In this document: positions 1 through 8,949 of the stretch, one piece after another
Numbering within the stretch: position 1 is the stretch's first letter
How the letters are laid out: every line of letters starts with the position of its first letter
Assembly: GCA_963931615.1 (NCBI GenBank)
Contig: OZ007032.1
Span: 1,178,001 to 1,242,000 of the forward strand
From: Coprenecus sp902388455
GTDB taxonomy: Bacteria > Bacteroidota > Bacteroidia > Bacteroidales > UBA932
DNA: 64,000 bases
Reading direction: 5' to 3'
Made by a program: the position numbers and the translations under genes
Notes under the pieces: model-generated
The model's database searches: none
What the model was told of the DNA's origin: nothing
What the model saw: only the letters and a program-made list of their open reading frames with translations

Positions 1-450
1 GAAGATCCGAGCACCGTGAAACCGGTCCCGGTCCGTTCCGAACCAATGGAGGAAGTTCCAATAGAGGAAGACGGGGATATCAGTTCCGATGATGTGGAAC
101 AGGTGAACAATGGACTTACGGTCGAGGACTGGGAGGAACTGATGGCACCTGTGGATGCCGAACCTGATCCGGAGTTTTGCACGGCCTTGACATTCGAGGA
201 GATAAACAACGTTGCGGAGATTCTTGACTCCGACATCCAGGATGAGCAGAAGGCTGTCCGTGCCGCCACAACCATACATCATAAGATGCAGGAGACGGTC
301 ATACTCTCTTTCCTTACGGACAAACTGAGCAATCAGGAAAAGGTACACCAGTTGCTCAACGAATATTTGGACGAATCCGGCAGGCCGCTTGCAAAGCGGA
401 AGTTCACATCTAAGAGAATAAATGCTTTCAATATAGATAAATTCGTTTAA
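1..450 (+). CDS. Conjugative-transposon protein at the traD position (partial)
   Basis: The frame is open from the left edge of the window, so the 5' end is probably missing; the first possible start inside is a GTG at 16. What is visible is an acidic N-terminal stretch rich in Glu, Asp and Pro, followed by a helical, charged C-terminal half ending in a basic segment. Its place before traE and its orientation match the small traB-D genes of CTnDOT-type elements, but I recognise no specific domain. A terminator-like hairpin follows 30 bases after the stop, which separates it from traE. Its function in transfer is unknown; assignment rests on position only. Confidence 0.5.
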   Translation, partial: EDPSTVKPVPVRSEPMEEVPIEEDGDISSDDVEQVNNGLTVEDWEELMAPVDAEPDPEFCTALTFEEINNVAEILDSDIQDEQKAVRAATTIHHKMQETVILSFLTDKLSNQEKVHQLLNEYLDESGRPLAKRKFTSKRINAFNIDKFV

Positions 451-479
451 TTATTTCTTTCGGCTGTCATATTTTCAAG

Positions 480-515
480 GATATGTTGATATAATATCAG
501 CATATCTTTTCTATT
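480..515 (+). terminator. Hairpin terminator after the traD-position gene
   Basis: Bases 480-492 pair with 493-506 (GATATGTTGATAT against AATATCAGCATATC) in a nearly perfect stem with almost no loop, followed by TTTTCTATTT. It would end transcription from the traD side and lies between two genes that converge here. It suggests that traE onward needs its own promoter now that another gene has been inserted. Confidence 0.6.
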
Positions 516-529
516 TAAATTTCAGATAG

Positions 530-3500
530 TTAATTCATCAAAGGTGTACGTCCGGGTATTGTAAGTTCTTCTTCAAATTTGCGCGTTTGTTCTCTTGCCT
601 GTTTTAGCTTTTCCACCTGCAAAGTTGCCCATGCGCTTACTTTTGGTAATCGGTGGTTAACCAATGTTTCAACAAGTCTGATTCGAGTATCATAAATAAG
701 TAAAGCAGAACCTGTTGATGCAAATGAGCCGAGTTTGTCTCCAAGTGCTGTTAGCACAAAATTCCTATTACCATAGAGATTAATTAATTGAATCACTATG
801 TCAGAAAAATTGTTTCCATTTAGCATTGGCGCGATTGACATAAGACGATATGCATTGACATCTGGATTCTTTGCACACCAATCAAGCAAAGCTTGTTCAT
901 GTTCTTTCTTAAAAATCAGGCTTGGGAATTTGTTGTATATTGACATGCTTCCAAGTACCCAATAAAGTTTAGAGAATTTGCCTTCTTCATCGTTCTCTGA
1001 GGACATAGCATTTGCTAAGATATTCCATGTTACTTCAAAGTATTTTTCAAGTAAGATAGAAAGAATCTCTTCTACATTATAGTTTATCGAAATATTTTGA
1101 CTTGCTACTATATAATCAATAATTCCAGACATCACGCTTTTTGCTAACTGGTCCCGTTTACCGTTTGTGAGCAGGGAGCAAAGCACTTGAGTATAATGTG
1201 GATTTTGCATCAACTCTTGCATTTTGCCTATTGATTTAAATACTTCTCGTTCAAATATTTTTTCAAACTTTGAATTTTCTTTATATCTTCCATTCAGATA
1301 TACTGTTGATACCATATGCAACACCGTTTCATATGAGTTTGGCAAACTTAACAAACGAGAAAGAAAATCAGCGGATTCATCGGATGTCAACGTTGTTATT
1401 GGAGAAAAATTCCAAAAACTTATAAAGTTTGAAATATCTGCTTCATGGGTGAGCACCAAGTCATATAGTATATTAACATATTTACCTTGGAACTTATAAT
1501 CTCTGATAGCTACAATAGGGAAAAGAAGATTATAGCGTCCTTGTTGTTTGACTATATCAAATGTTTGCGCAAATACATCTTCATCTACCATTGCCATAAA
1601 ATCAACAATGATGCTAGTACATTTCTCAGGTAAAACTTCTAACGAATTCTTTATAAATTCCTTTTGCTCTTCTTTGCTTAGTAGAGTAGCAAGTTTTCTG
1701 CCAAACTGCTGAGCTTGATATGTTTTACAGTTATAGATAACTCGCAGAGTGTCCTTGGTGAAGAGTTTTTTTTCTGCCATTTCAACTGCTAGAGCTTCAT
1801 ATTTAGCATTCTTCTTTTCATACTTTATGTCCTTAAAGTCAAAATCAGAACCATAAAACTTCTCAACCATTGAGAATCTCGCCTCAAATGTATCCTTTGT
1901 TAAACTATTTATTAGGGCTTGCAGTTCGTCTTTAATTTTATCACAGTATACTATTTTTTGATCTTTTAGAGCGAAGTATAGGTTTTCTTTCATGTTCTCC
2001 CATTCGTAGTTAAGCATTTCAGCTACTTTTTTGATATAAGGTATAACTATATCAAACTCACCAAAAGCACTTAACGGTCTAAAATTTTCACTAAGAACGT
2101 CAATGCAATAATCGCGATATTCCGTACCTTGTTCTATTTCGTTATAAATAATATCAAGACAGCCACGAATGTATTCTTCCACTTCAGCATGAGATGTTGG
2201 CCTATAGTTCTCAAGTTTACGTTGACCTTGCACTTCTGCACCGTTAAAATAAATGAAGTTGCTCGTATTGAGAGCGCGATCAACAGCTTTTAATACAAGT
2301 TCTTTCTGTTCTTCAATGTTAGTTTCTCGATGCAAAAAATTAATGCGCTCTTTAAGCGAAACCGCTGTTGCTGGCAAAAATATCGGAAACAATGCCATAA
2401 ATTGCCCAGTCGCATTGTTCGATATATCCTCGTTTTCAGCACAAGCGAGACGCAACATAAGTTTAGCTCCTTTTTGGAATGTAACCGGATCAAAGCAAAG
2501 TTTCTCAATAGTCCAAACAAGATTGCGTCTGCCTTCGACAATACTATATAGATCAACAATGTTTTTATTTCCTAAAGCGCTATAAAGACAGTTGGCTACA
2601 GCTTGTGGAGCCACTTCTACAAATGAGCGGAAGAGCCGTGACCCCACTTCTGTATTTATCACTTCCGCATCAGAAAAAGGGCTGCCGGCACGCAGAATCT
2701 CATCTAACATCTCAATAGCTTTGTTGCTTATGGACATATCTTTGAACTGAGCTCCAAAAGCAGGAGCTAACGAAGCAGAAACTTCCGAGGTTCTAATATC
2801 CTCTAGTACCTTACGTAACCTATCTTTCGAACAATCTGTCAGCCACTCACACATCAAGTACCATGCAATTGGGAGAGGTCGAATAAAAACAAACCTTCCT
2901 TTACGGTCTAATAATCTTCTACCAAGATAATCATGTATTAATGTGTCAAACTTGCGTTCTTTTATCTCATCCTCACCTTCTATACTTGTAATATTTTTAT
3001 TAGTGGCAACAAATACCATTTCTTTACGAACATCGTCTTCTATACCAAGGCTATTAAAAAGCGAAAGCGACTGAGCTATAATCCGATTCTCACTGCGTTC
3101 ATCCGCTCCAAGCAGTTTAGTTATGAGTGTCCGATTGGATATATTTCCAATCTCTTTAGTTTTCCTCCATTCTTCAAGCAATAATTCAGCAATAAACGGT
3201 ATTCCACCGGAAAATTCAATTATTTTCTTTTTATTCTCTGGAGAAAAAAAATCTGCATTCTTAGTAATGATGTCCTCTACTATCTCGTCAGAAACGGCAA
3301 GACGATACTCTTGATAACGCAAATTATCTATCTTTTCGTTTGGGTCATTATCAATGGTAATTATTGGATTGGTGGCATTTTTACCACGCCGCATATCATA
3401 AACCTTTTCCAAGAAGTAGTATGGACAATTATCGAGAATTATCGTGGCCTTACCATAACCATCAAATAATGATTCTATGGCTTTGAATACCTCCCTCTCT

Positions 3501-4351
3501 TCATTATTTGCCACATCACAATACAATTTGTGCGAAGTATCTTGGTTTTCTAGAAGTGACTCTAAAACGATACGCGTCTTTCCAAGTCCTGATAATCCAA
3601 CAACTCGCATTATATCCCGGTTGCTTTGTATAGCATTTTTTATCTGGGTAAGATCAGTTGTCCATTTAAAATCTGTTCTATAGCCTGATTCATTGATGGC
3701 TTTTTCGCAACTAATAAATGGTTGAAAATGATTATATATATTCTTGATAGCACTTCTTGCTGCAAGTTTTATTGCACCTACGAGTTCATCAACAAGTTGC
3801 TGTCGTTTTTCTTGAAAATCCAAATACTTTTGACTATCCTTCTCTGTTTTTGTAAATTTAGTTTTATTAATTTCAAAGAGAATTGGATTGCGATTTTGGC
3901 GACAGTCGTAAGGCAATAAGTCTGTAATTCCACTAGGATCTCCGTTAATAGTATTCATTACCAATATTACGCCATCATCACCCAAACATTCTTTTGCATG
4001 ACCATATTCAATAAGAACACTGCCATTTACATTAGATCTAAAATCGAAATTACAGTACTTTCTTAACAAATGGCGCAAGTTTGTAAATTTAGTTTCGATA
4101 GTAAAATCTGCTACATAAATATGACATTCCTTTATTTTCTTTATGCAAGTTTCCGCCACAGGTTTGTCCCCAGCCTCTTTGCGCAAACCTTCATCGATAA
4201 TAAACTTCACTCCCTGAAATTCCCCTTTGTTACTTAACTTTTTTGAGGCTTTATCCAAACAGTCCCACAAAAATGTTTTGTTATTGATCTTCTTATTACA
4301 AAGAGTTGACATCTGCCAAGAGAAAAATACTTTTAGTTCTAGATTGTTCAT
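530..4351 (-). CDS. STAND-type P-loop NTPase with TIR-like N-terminal domain, candidate defence protein
   Basis: 1273 residues. The first 160 residues have the pattern of TIR-like/nucleotide-binding sensor or effector domains: a first strand ending FFSWQ (9-13), a D-E pair near 53, a second strand with VADFTI near 80 and the EYGHA motif near 115, where related proteins have the glutamate of NxxxELGYA. Residues 252-259 are a P-loop (GLSGLGKT) and 304-308 (IILDN) fit Walker B. From about 430 to the end the protein is long, helical and repeat-like, as expected of the sensor part of STAND proteins (Avs/NLR-like). It is much more AT-rich than the flanking tra genes, reads against them, and has its own promoter. 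Inference: an abortive-infection or NAD-hydrolysing immune protein carried as cargo. The sensed trigger cannot be read from sequence. Confidence 0.75.
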   Translation of the reverse strand: MNNLELKVFFSWQMSTLCNKKINNKTFLWDCLDKASKKLSNKGEFQGVKFIIDEGLRKEAGDKPVAETCIKKIKECHIYVADFTIETKFTNLRHLLRKYCNFDFRSNVNGSVLIEYGHAKECLGDDGVILVMNTINGDPSGITDLLPYDCRQNRNPILFEINKTKFTKTEKDSQKYLDFQEKRQQLVDELVGAIKLAARSAIKNIYNHFQPFISCEKAINESGYRTDFKWTTDLTQIKNAIQSNRDIMRVVGLSGLGKTRIVLESLLENQDTSHKLYCDVANNEEREVFKAIESLFDGYGKATIILDNCPYYFLEKVYDMRRGKNATNPIITIDNDPNEKIDNLRYQEYRLAVSDEIVEDIITKNADFFSPENKKKIIEFSGGIPFIAELLLEEWRKTKEIGNISNRTLITKLLGADERSENRIIAQSLSLFNSLGIEDDVRKEMVFVATNKNITSIEGEDEIKERKFDTLIHDYLGRRLLDRKGRFVFIRPLPIAWYLMCEWLTDCSKDRLRKVLEDIRTSEVSASLAPAFGAQFKDMSISNKAIEMLDEILRAGSPFSDAEVINTEVGSRLFRSFVEVAPQAVANCLYSALGNKNIVDLYSIVEGRRNLVWTIEKLCFDPVTFQKGAKLMLRLACAENEDISNNATGQFMALFPIFLPATAVSLKERINFLHRETNIEEQKELVLKAVDRALNTSNFIYFNGAEVQGQRKLENYRPTSHAEVEEYIRGCLDIIYNEIEQGTEYRDYCIDVLSENFRPLSAFGEFDIVIPYIKKVAEMLNYEWENMKENLYFALKDQKIVYCDKIKDELQALINSLTKDTFEARFSMVEKFYGSDFDFKDIKYEKKNAKYEALAVEMAEKKLFTKDTLRVIYNCKTYQAQQFGRKLATLLSKEEQKEFIKNSLEVLPEKCTSIIVDFMAMVDEDVFAQTFDIVKQQGRYNLLFPIVAIRDYKFQGKYVNILYDLVLTHEADISNFISFWNFSPITTLTSDESADFLSRLLSLPNSYETVLHMVSTVYLNGRYKENSKFEKIFEREVFKSIGKMQELMQNPHYTQVLCSLLTNGKRDQLAKSVMSGIIDYIVASQNISINYNVEEILSILLEKYFEVTWNILANAMSSENDEEGKFSKLYWVLGSMSIYNKFPSLIFKKEHEQALLDWCAKNPDVNAYRLMSIAPMLNGNNFSDIVIQLINLYGNRNFVLTALGDKLGSFASTGSALLIYDTRIRLVETLVNHRLPKVSAWATLQVEKLKQAREQTRKFEEELTIPGRTPLMN

Positions 4352-4376
4352 TGAAACTACTATTTAAAATCTGATG

Positions 4377-4384
4377 CAAAGATA
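4377..4384 (-). promoter_or_regulatory. Promoter -7 box of the STAND gene
   Basis: On the minus strand TATCTTTG matches the Bacteroidetes -7 consensus TAnnTTTG. It lies 26 bases upstream of the ATG at 4351, giving a short leader. No clear -33 TTTG was identified. Confidence 0.55.
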
Positions 4385-4763
4385 CTTAATATTACGTGGA
4401 ATTGATTAAGAGAATATGGTATAACAAAGGATGCAATAAATTTATAAGCATTTACTAAGTAGATATTACAATTGCCTTTCTACATTTTTGAAAGGTATTT
4501 TGTACTTACCTTTTCGATTTCCGCTTTAATAATATCGAATTTGTTTTTTTAGACTATTTGGTATGATGCATATGTTTTCGTAAAACGAATTTGTGTACAT
4601 ATGTACCAACGAACAAATACTTTTCATTCCGCATAAATTCTCTATTGATGTAACGTAACGACACCCGGTGACACATATCGTCAGCATTGTGAATCAATGA
4701 ATTATATGCTATACATTCGCGGCCGAAATGATTTTTTGTCTCACCATTTAAAAGTTTCTACAC
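4385..4763. promoter_or_regulatory. Intergenic region upstream of traE with palindromes
   Basis: This 380-bp AT-rich stretch has no credible gene. It holds a perfect 12-bp palindrome GTACATATGTAC at 4595-4606 and, just before it, an inverted repeat TTCGT-AAA-ACGAA at 4577-4589. Because the preceding gene is terminated and the STAND gene reads the other way, the promoter for traE-traQ should be here. The palindromes are candidates for its regulator site. I could not pick a convincing TAnnTTTG box. Confidence 0.4.
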
Positions 4764-5060
4764 ATGAAAAAGAGATTCTTTTCGGCAGCCATGACGCTGC
4801 TTGTCTCAGCAGGGGCGTTTGCCCAGAACGGCGGTCTCAGCGGTATCAACCAGGCGACCAGCATGGTCACATCCTATTTCGACCCCGCCACCAAGCTTAT
4901 CTACGCCATCGGGGCCGTTGTCGGCCTTATCGGAGGCGTGAAGGTCTACTCCAAGTTCTCGTCCGGCGACCCGGACACATCCAAGACGGCGGCCTCGTGG
5001 TTCGGGGCCTGCATCTTCCTGATCGTAGCCGCAACCATCCTGCGCTCATTCTTCCTGTAA
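4764..5060 (+). CDS. traE: Conjugative transposon protein TraE (DUF4134)
   Basis: 98 residues: a cleavable signal peptide ending near AFAQ (residue 21), a GG-rich linker and two hydrophobic segments (about 43-62 and 79-97) separated by a short charged loop. This is the VirB2-like pilin arrangement of Bacteroides TraE (DUF4134), thought to be a structural subunit of the mating apparatus in the inner membrane. The length is normal. It is followed with one base of spacing by traF, the usual order. It is the first gene after the STAND insertion and so the first gene of the rebuilt operon. Confidence 0.88.
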   Translation: MKKRFFSAAMTLLVSAGAFAQNGGLSGINQATSMVTSYFDPATKLIYAIGAVVGLIGGVKVYSKFSSGDPDTSKTAASWFGACIFLIVAATILRSFFL

Positions 5061-5061
5061 C

Positions 5062-5397
5062 ATGGCGGAGTATCCTGTAAACAAGGGGATCGGGCGCAGC
5101 CCGGAGTTCAAGGGGCTGAAAAGCCAGTACCTGTTCATCTTCGCCGGCGGTCTGCTCGCCCTGTTCGTGGTGTTCGCCGTCATGTACATGGCGGGCATCG
5201 ACCAGTGGGTGTGCATCGGTTTCGGCATCACCTGCGCCTCGGCGCTCGTGTGGGCGACTTTCCGTCTGAACGCGAAATACGGTGAATGGGGACTGATGAA
5301 GCTCCGGGCGCTGCGCCGCCATCCCCGCTGCATCATCAACCGGAGGAGTTTCATCCGGCTGTTTTTTCCCAACCATCCAAAAAGAAGAAGCGTATGA
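5062..5397 (+). CDS. traF: Conjugative transposon protein TraF (DUF4133)
   Basis: 111 residues with a short soluble start (MAEYPVNKGIGRSPEFKGL, typical of the family), then two transmembrane segments at about 27-48 and 51-68 and a basic cytoplasmic tail. This corresponds to the VirB3-like inner-membrane component of type IV secretion. Its stop TGA at 5395 overlaps the traG start as ATGA, so the two are translationally coupled, in keeping with VirB3 and VirB4 working together. Confidence 0.87.
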   Translation: MAEYPVNKGIGRSPEFKGLKSQYLFIFAGGLLALFVVFAVMYMAGIDQWVCIGFGITCASALVWATFRLNAKYGEWGLMKLRALRRHPRCIINRRSFIRLFFPNHPKRRSV

Positions 5398-7913
5398 GAA
5401 ATGTAATGAAAGCCGCCACATTGGAGAGCCGCTTCCCGCTGATGGCCGTCGAGCACGGGTGCATCATCAGCAAGGACGCGGACATCACCGTGGCCTACCG
5501 GGTGGAGCTGCCCGAGGTGTTCACGCTGACCCGGGCCGAATACGAGGCCATGCACTCCACCTGGGTAAAGGCCGTCAAGGTCCTGCCGGAATACAGTATC
5601 GTGCACAAGCAGGACATCTTCATCGAGGAGAGCTACAGGCCGGAGGCCTGCGGGGAGGAGCGGAGTTTCCTCAGCCGCAGTTTCGAGCGGCACTTCAACG
5701 AGCGTCCTTACCTGAAGCACACCTGCTACCTGTTCCTGACCAGGACCACGAAGGAGCACAGCCGCACGACAAGCAGCTTCAACGCCCTCACGCGCGGGTT
5801 CATCATCCCCAGGGAGATGCGTGACAAGGAAGCCGTCGCGCGGTTCATGGAATGCTGCGGGCAGTTCGAGCGCATCGTCAACGACAGCGGCCTGGTCCGC
5901 ATGGAAAGGCTGTCCGACGGGGAAATCACCGGCACGGGAACCTCTGCGGGCATCATCGAGAAATACCTCTCGCTCTCGCAGGAGGGCTGCACCTGCCTTC
6001 AGGACATCACCATCGGGTCCGGGGAGATGAGAATCGGGGACAGCCTGCTCTGCCTGCACACGCTGTCCGACCCGGAGGACCTGCCGTCCGCCGTCGGCAC
6101 GGACAGCCGGTATGAGCGGCTCTCCACCGACCGCAGCGACTGCCGCCTCTCCTTCGCCGCGCCTGTAGGCATCCTGCTCACGTGCAACCATATCGTGAAC
6201 CAGTATGTCTTCATAGACAGCCCTGCCGAAACGCTGCAGAAGTTCGAGCAGACCGCCCGGAACATGCACTCGCTGTCCCGTTACAGCCGTTCCAACCAGA
6301 TCAACAAGGAATGGATAGACGGGTACCTGAACGAGGCGCACGGCAAGGGGCTCACTTCCGTCCGCGCTCACTGCAATGTCTTTGCATGGAGTGACGACCG
6401 CGGGAATCTGAAGCGCATCAAGAACGATGTGGGCAGCCAGATTGCCCTGATGGAGTGCAAGCCCCGTCATAACACGGTCGATGTGCCGACGCTCTTCTGG
6501 GCGGCCATTCCCGGCAATGCTGGTGATTTCCCGGCGGAGGAGAGCTTCCACACCTTCATCGAGCAGGCCCTGTGCCTGTTCATCGGGGAGACGTCCTACA
6601 GGGATTCGCTCTCGCCGTTCGGGATCCGCATGGTGGACCGCCTTACCGGAAAGCCCGTCCATCTGGACATTTCCGACCTGCCGATGAGGAACGGCACGAT
6701 CACGAACCGCAACAAGTTCATCCTCGGGCCTTCGGGCAGCGGGAAATCGTTCTTCACCAACCACATGGTGCGCCAGTATTACGAACAGGGAGCACATGTG
6801 CTGCTGGTGGACACGGGAAATTCCTATCAGGGGCTGTGCAGTCTTATCCATGCACGCACGCATGGCGAGGACGGCATCTATTTCACCTATGAGGAGAGTG
6901 ACCCAATCGCCTTCAACCCTTTCTATGTGGAGGACGGCGTGTTTGACATCGAGAAGAAGGAGTCCGTCAAGACGCTTATCCTCACCCTGTGGAAACGGGA
7001 CGACGAGCCGCCGACACGCGCCGAGGAGGTGGCGCTCTCCAACGCGGTCAACCTTTTCCTGGAGAAGATACGCACGGACAGCACGGTAGTCCCCTCATTC
7101 AACACCTTCTATGAGTTCATCCGGGACGAGTACCGGGAAATCCTGAAGACAAAGCGTACACGGGAGAAGGATTTCGACGTGTGGGGATTCCTGAACGTGC
7201 TGGAGCCTTATTACAGGGGCGGCGAGTACGACTATCTGCTGAACTCCGACAAACAGTTGGACCTGCTCGGCAAACGGTTTATAGTCTTTGAGCTTGACAA
7301 CATCAAGGACAACAAGGTGCTCTTTCCGATTGTGACCATCATCATCATGGAAACCTTCATCAACAAGATGAGGAAGCTGAAGGGAATCCGCAAGATGATA
7401 CTGCTGGAGGAAGCGTGGAAAGCCATCAGCAAGGAGGGCATGGCCGAGTACCTGAAATACCTTTTCAAGACGGTCCGCAAGTTCTTCGGCGAGGCGGTGG
7501 TGGTCACGCAGGAGGTGGATGACATCATCTCGTCCCCCGTCGTCAAGGGCACCATCATCAACAACAGCGACTGCAAGATTCTCCTTGACCAGCGCAAGTA
7601 CATGAACAGGTTCGACGAGATCCAGTCCCTGCTCGGCCTGACCGACAAGGAACGGGCGCAGATTCTCTCCATCAACATGGCGAACAGCCCTTCCCGTAAG
7701 TACAAGGAGGTGTGGATCGGCCTGGGCGGAACGCAGTCTGCGGTCTATGCCACGGAGGTCTCGCTGGAAGAATACTACACGTACACCACCGAGGAAACGG
7801 AGAAGCTTGAGCTTATGCGGCTCACGGAAAGGCTCGGCGGCAACATCGAGCTTGCCATCAGGCAACTGGCAGACAGCAAGCGGGAGAAACGGGACAGTAC
7901 AGTCAGTCATTAA
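5394..7913 (+). CDS. traG: Conjugative transfer ATPase TraG (VirB4 family)
   Basis: 839 residues from the ATG at 5394 that overlaps the traF stop; the frame is open further upstream but the family begins here (MRNVMKA..L). The N-terminal 400 residues are the VirB4 membrane-associated domain. The ATPase core has Walker A GPSGSGKS near residue 445, Walker B ILLEEAW near 670 and a Q-rich motif VVVTQEVDD near 700. It powers assembly and substrate transport of the transposon type IV secretion system at the inner membrane. Length and motifs appear intact. The GC content is high, like the rest of the tra operon. Confidence 0.93.
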   Translation: MRNVMKAATLESRFPLMAVEHGCIISKDADITVAYRVELPEVFTLTRAEYEAMHSTWVKAVKVLPEYSIVHKQDIFIEESYRPEACGEERSFLSRSFERHFNERPYLKHTCYLFLTRTTKEHSRTTSSFNALTRGFIIPREMRDKEAVARFMECCGQFERIVNDSGLVRMERLSDGEITGTGTSAGIIEKYLSLSQEGCTCLQDITIGSGEMRIGDSLLCLHTLSDPEDLPSAVGTDSRYERLSTDRSDCRLSFAAPVGILLTCNHIVNQYVFIDSPAETLQKFEQTARNMHSLSRYSRSNQINKEWIDGYLNEAHGKGLTSVRAHCNVFAWSDDRGNLKRIKNDVGSQIALMECKPRHNTVDVPTLFWAAIPGNAGDFPAEESFHTFIEQALCLFIGETSYRDSLSPFGIRMVDRLTGKPVHLDISDLPMRNGTITNRNKFILGPSGSGKSFFTNHMVRQYYEQGAHVLLVDTGNSYQGLCSLIHARTHGEDGIYFTYEESDPIAFNPFYVEDGVFDIEKKESVKTLILTLWKRDDEPPTRAEEVALSNAVNLFLEKIRTDSTVVPSFNTFYEFIRDEYREILKTKRTREKDFDVWGFLNVLEPYYRGGEYDYLLNSDKQLDLLGKRFIVFELDNIKDNKVLFPIVTIIIMETFINKMRKLKGIRKMILLEEAWKAISKEGMAEYLKYLFKTVRKFFGEAVVVTQEVDDIISSPVVKGTIINNSDCKILLDQRKYMNRFDEIQSLLGLTDKERAQILSINMANSPSRKYKEVWIGLGGTQSAVYATEVSLEEYYTYTTEETEKLELMRLTERLGGNIELAIRQLADSKREKRDSTVSH

Positions 7914-7924
7914 ACATCAGAATC

Positions 7925-8248
7925 ATGTACGGCAATTTGGAATCAGATGAAAAGAGACGCAGGGAGGTCGTATCATCCCTTTATCGGTCCCTGATGCAGA
8001 ACTGGGACATCCCGCAGTCCATACAGGACTATTATGGATTCTCGGAAGATTACCGGCTGTTCCATCAGCTTGAAGGGATGGACTCCGTGAAGATGACTGG
8101 CCGGAGGCCGTATGCCGGCGGGTTCTTTCGTTACCTCAGGAATGAACGGGCAAAACAGGAACAGGCCGCATCCCGTGAGGACACGCCGCGCAGGAATCCC
8201 AGCATTCCTTTCAAGCCCAAGGCGATAGGGCGCGGAAGGGGGATTTGA
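7925..8248 (+). CDS. Small transfer-operon protein at the traH position
   Basis: 107 residues, no signal peptide or membrane segment, with a basic C-terminal tail rich in Arg, Lys and Pro. It sits between traG and traI, where CTnDOT-like elements carry traH (DUF3876), but I do not see the usual pattern of that family, so I leave the symbol empty. It overlaps only the upstream extension of traI. It is probably a cytoplasmic accessory factor of transfer; no function can be stated. Confidence 0.6.
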   Translation: MYGNLESDEKRRREVVSSLYRSLMQNWDIPQSIQDYYGFSEDYRLFHQLEGMDSVKMTGRRPYAGGFFRYLRNERAKQEQAASREDTPRRNPSIPFKPKAIGRGRGI

Positions 8249-8292
8249 ATTTACAGACAACCGATTTACCAACAATTAAAATCCAAAAGACA

Positions 8293-8931
8293 ATGAAGAC
8301 AAGAACAAGAATCATTACGGCATTATGCCTGCTTTGCCTGCTGCCGGCCGGCAGGGCGCACGCGCAGTGGATAGTCACTGACCCCACAAACCTTGCCCAG
8401 GGCATCATCAACGCCGCCAAGAACATCGTGCAGACATCCACGACGGCCAGCAACATGATCAAGAATTTTCAGGAGACCGTGAAGATCTATGAGCAGGGCA
8501 AGGAGTTCTATGACGGTCTGCGGAAGGTCAAGAACCTGGTGCGTGACGCGCGCAAGGTGCAGCAGACCATCCTGATGGTCGGCGACATCACTGAAATCTA
8601 CGTGACCAGCTTCGAGCGTATGCTCAGTGACCCGTACTTCACTCCGGAGGAGCTGAGCGCCATCGCCCTGGGCTACACGAAGCTTCTGGAGGAGAGCGCC
8701 AACCTGCTGACGGACCTGAAGACAGCGGTCAACGAGAACGGCCTGTCGATGAACGACAAGGAGCGGATTGACATCATCGACCGCTGCTATGAGGACATGC
8801 TGCAGTACCGCAGCCTCGTTCAGTATTACACCGACAAGAACATCGGCGTGTCCTACCTGCGTGCCAAGAGACAGGACGACCTGGACCGCGTGATGGCCCT
8901 TTACGGCTCTCCCAGCGAACGCTACTGGTAA
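8293..8931 (+). CDS. traI: Conjugative transposon protein TraI (DUF4141)
   Basis: 212 residues from the ATG at 8293; an upstream in-frame ATG at 8245 would place 16 residues before an obvious signal peptide (KTRTRIITALCLLCLL...AHAQ). The mature part is helical, with long amphipathic helices, as in VirB5-like periplasmic proteins. In this family and position (traG-X-traI-traJ) it is TraI/DUF4141, a periplasmic component of the transfer machine. Despite the name it is not the F-plasmid relaxase. Confidence 0.85.
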   Translation: MKTRTRIITALCLLCLLPAGRAHAQWIVTDPTNLAQGIINAAKNIVQTSTTASNMIKNFQETVKIYEQGKEFYDGLRKVKNLVRDARKVQQTILMVGDITEIYVTSFERMLSDPYFTPEELSAIALGYTKLLEESANLLTDLKTAVNENGLSMNDKERIDIIDRCYEDMLQYRSLVQYYTDKNIGVSYLRAKRQDDLDRVMALYGSPSERYW

Positions 8932-8949
8932 TCTCAGGAGGAACCGCCT

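Noticed and set aside
5046..6863. A 605-codon open frame on the minus strand across traF-traG
   Set aside because: It is antisense to traG, rich in Arg/Val/His/Gly as expected of shadow frames in GC-rich genes, and has no recognisable domain.
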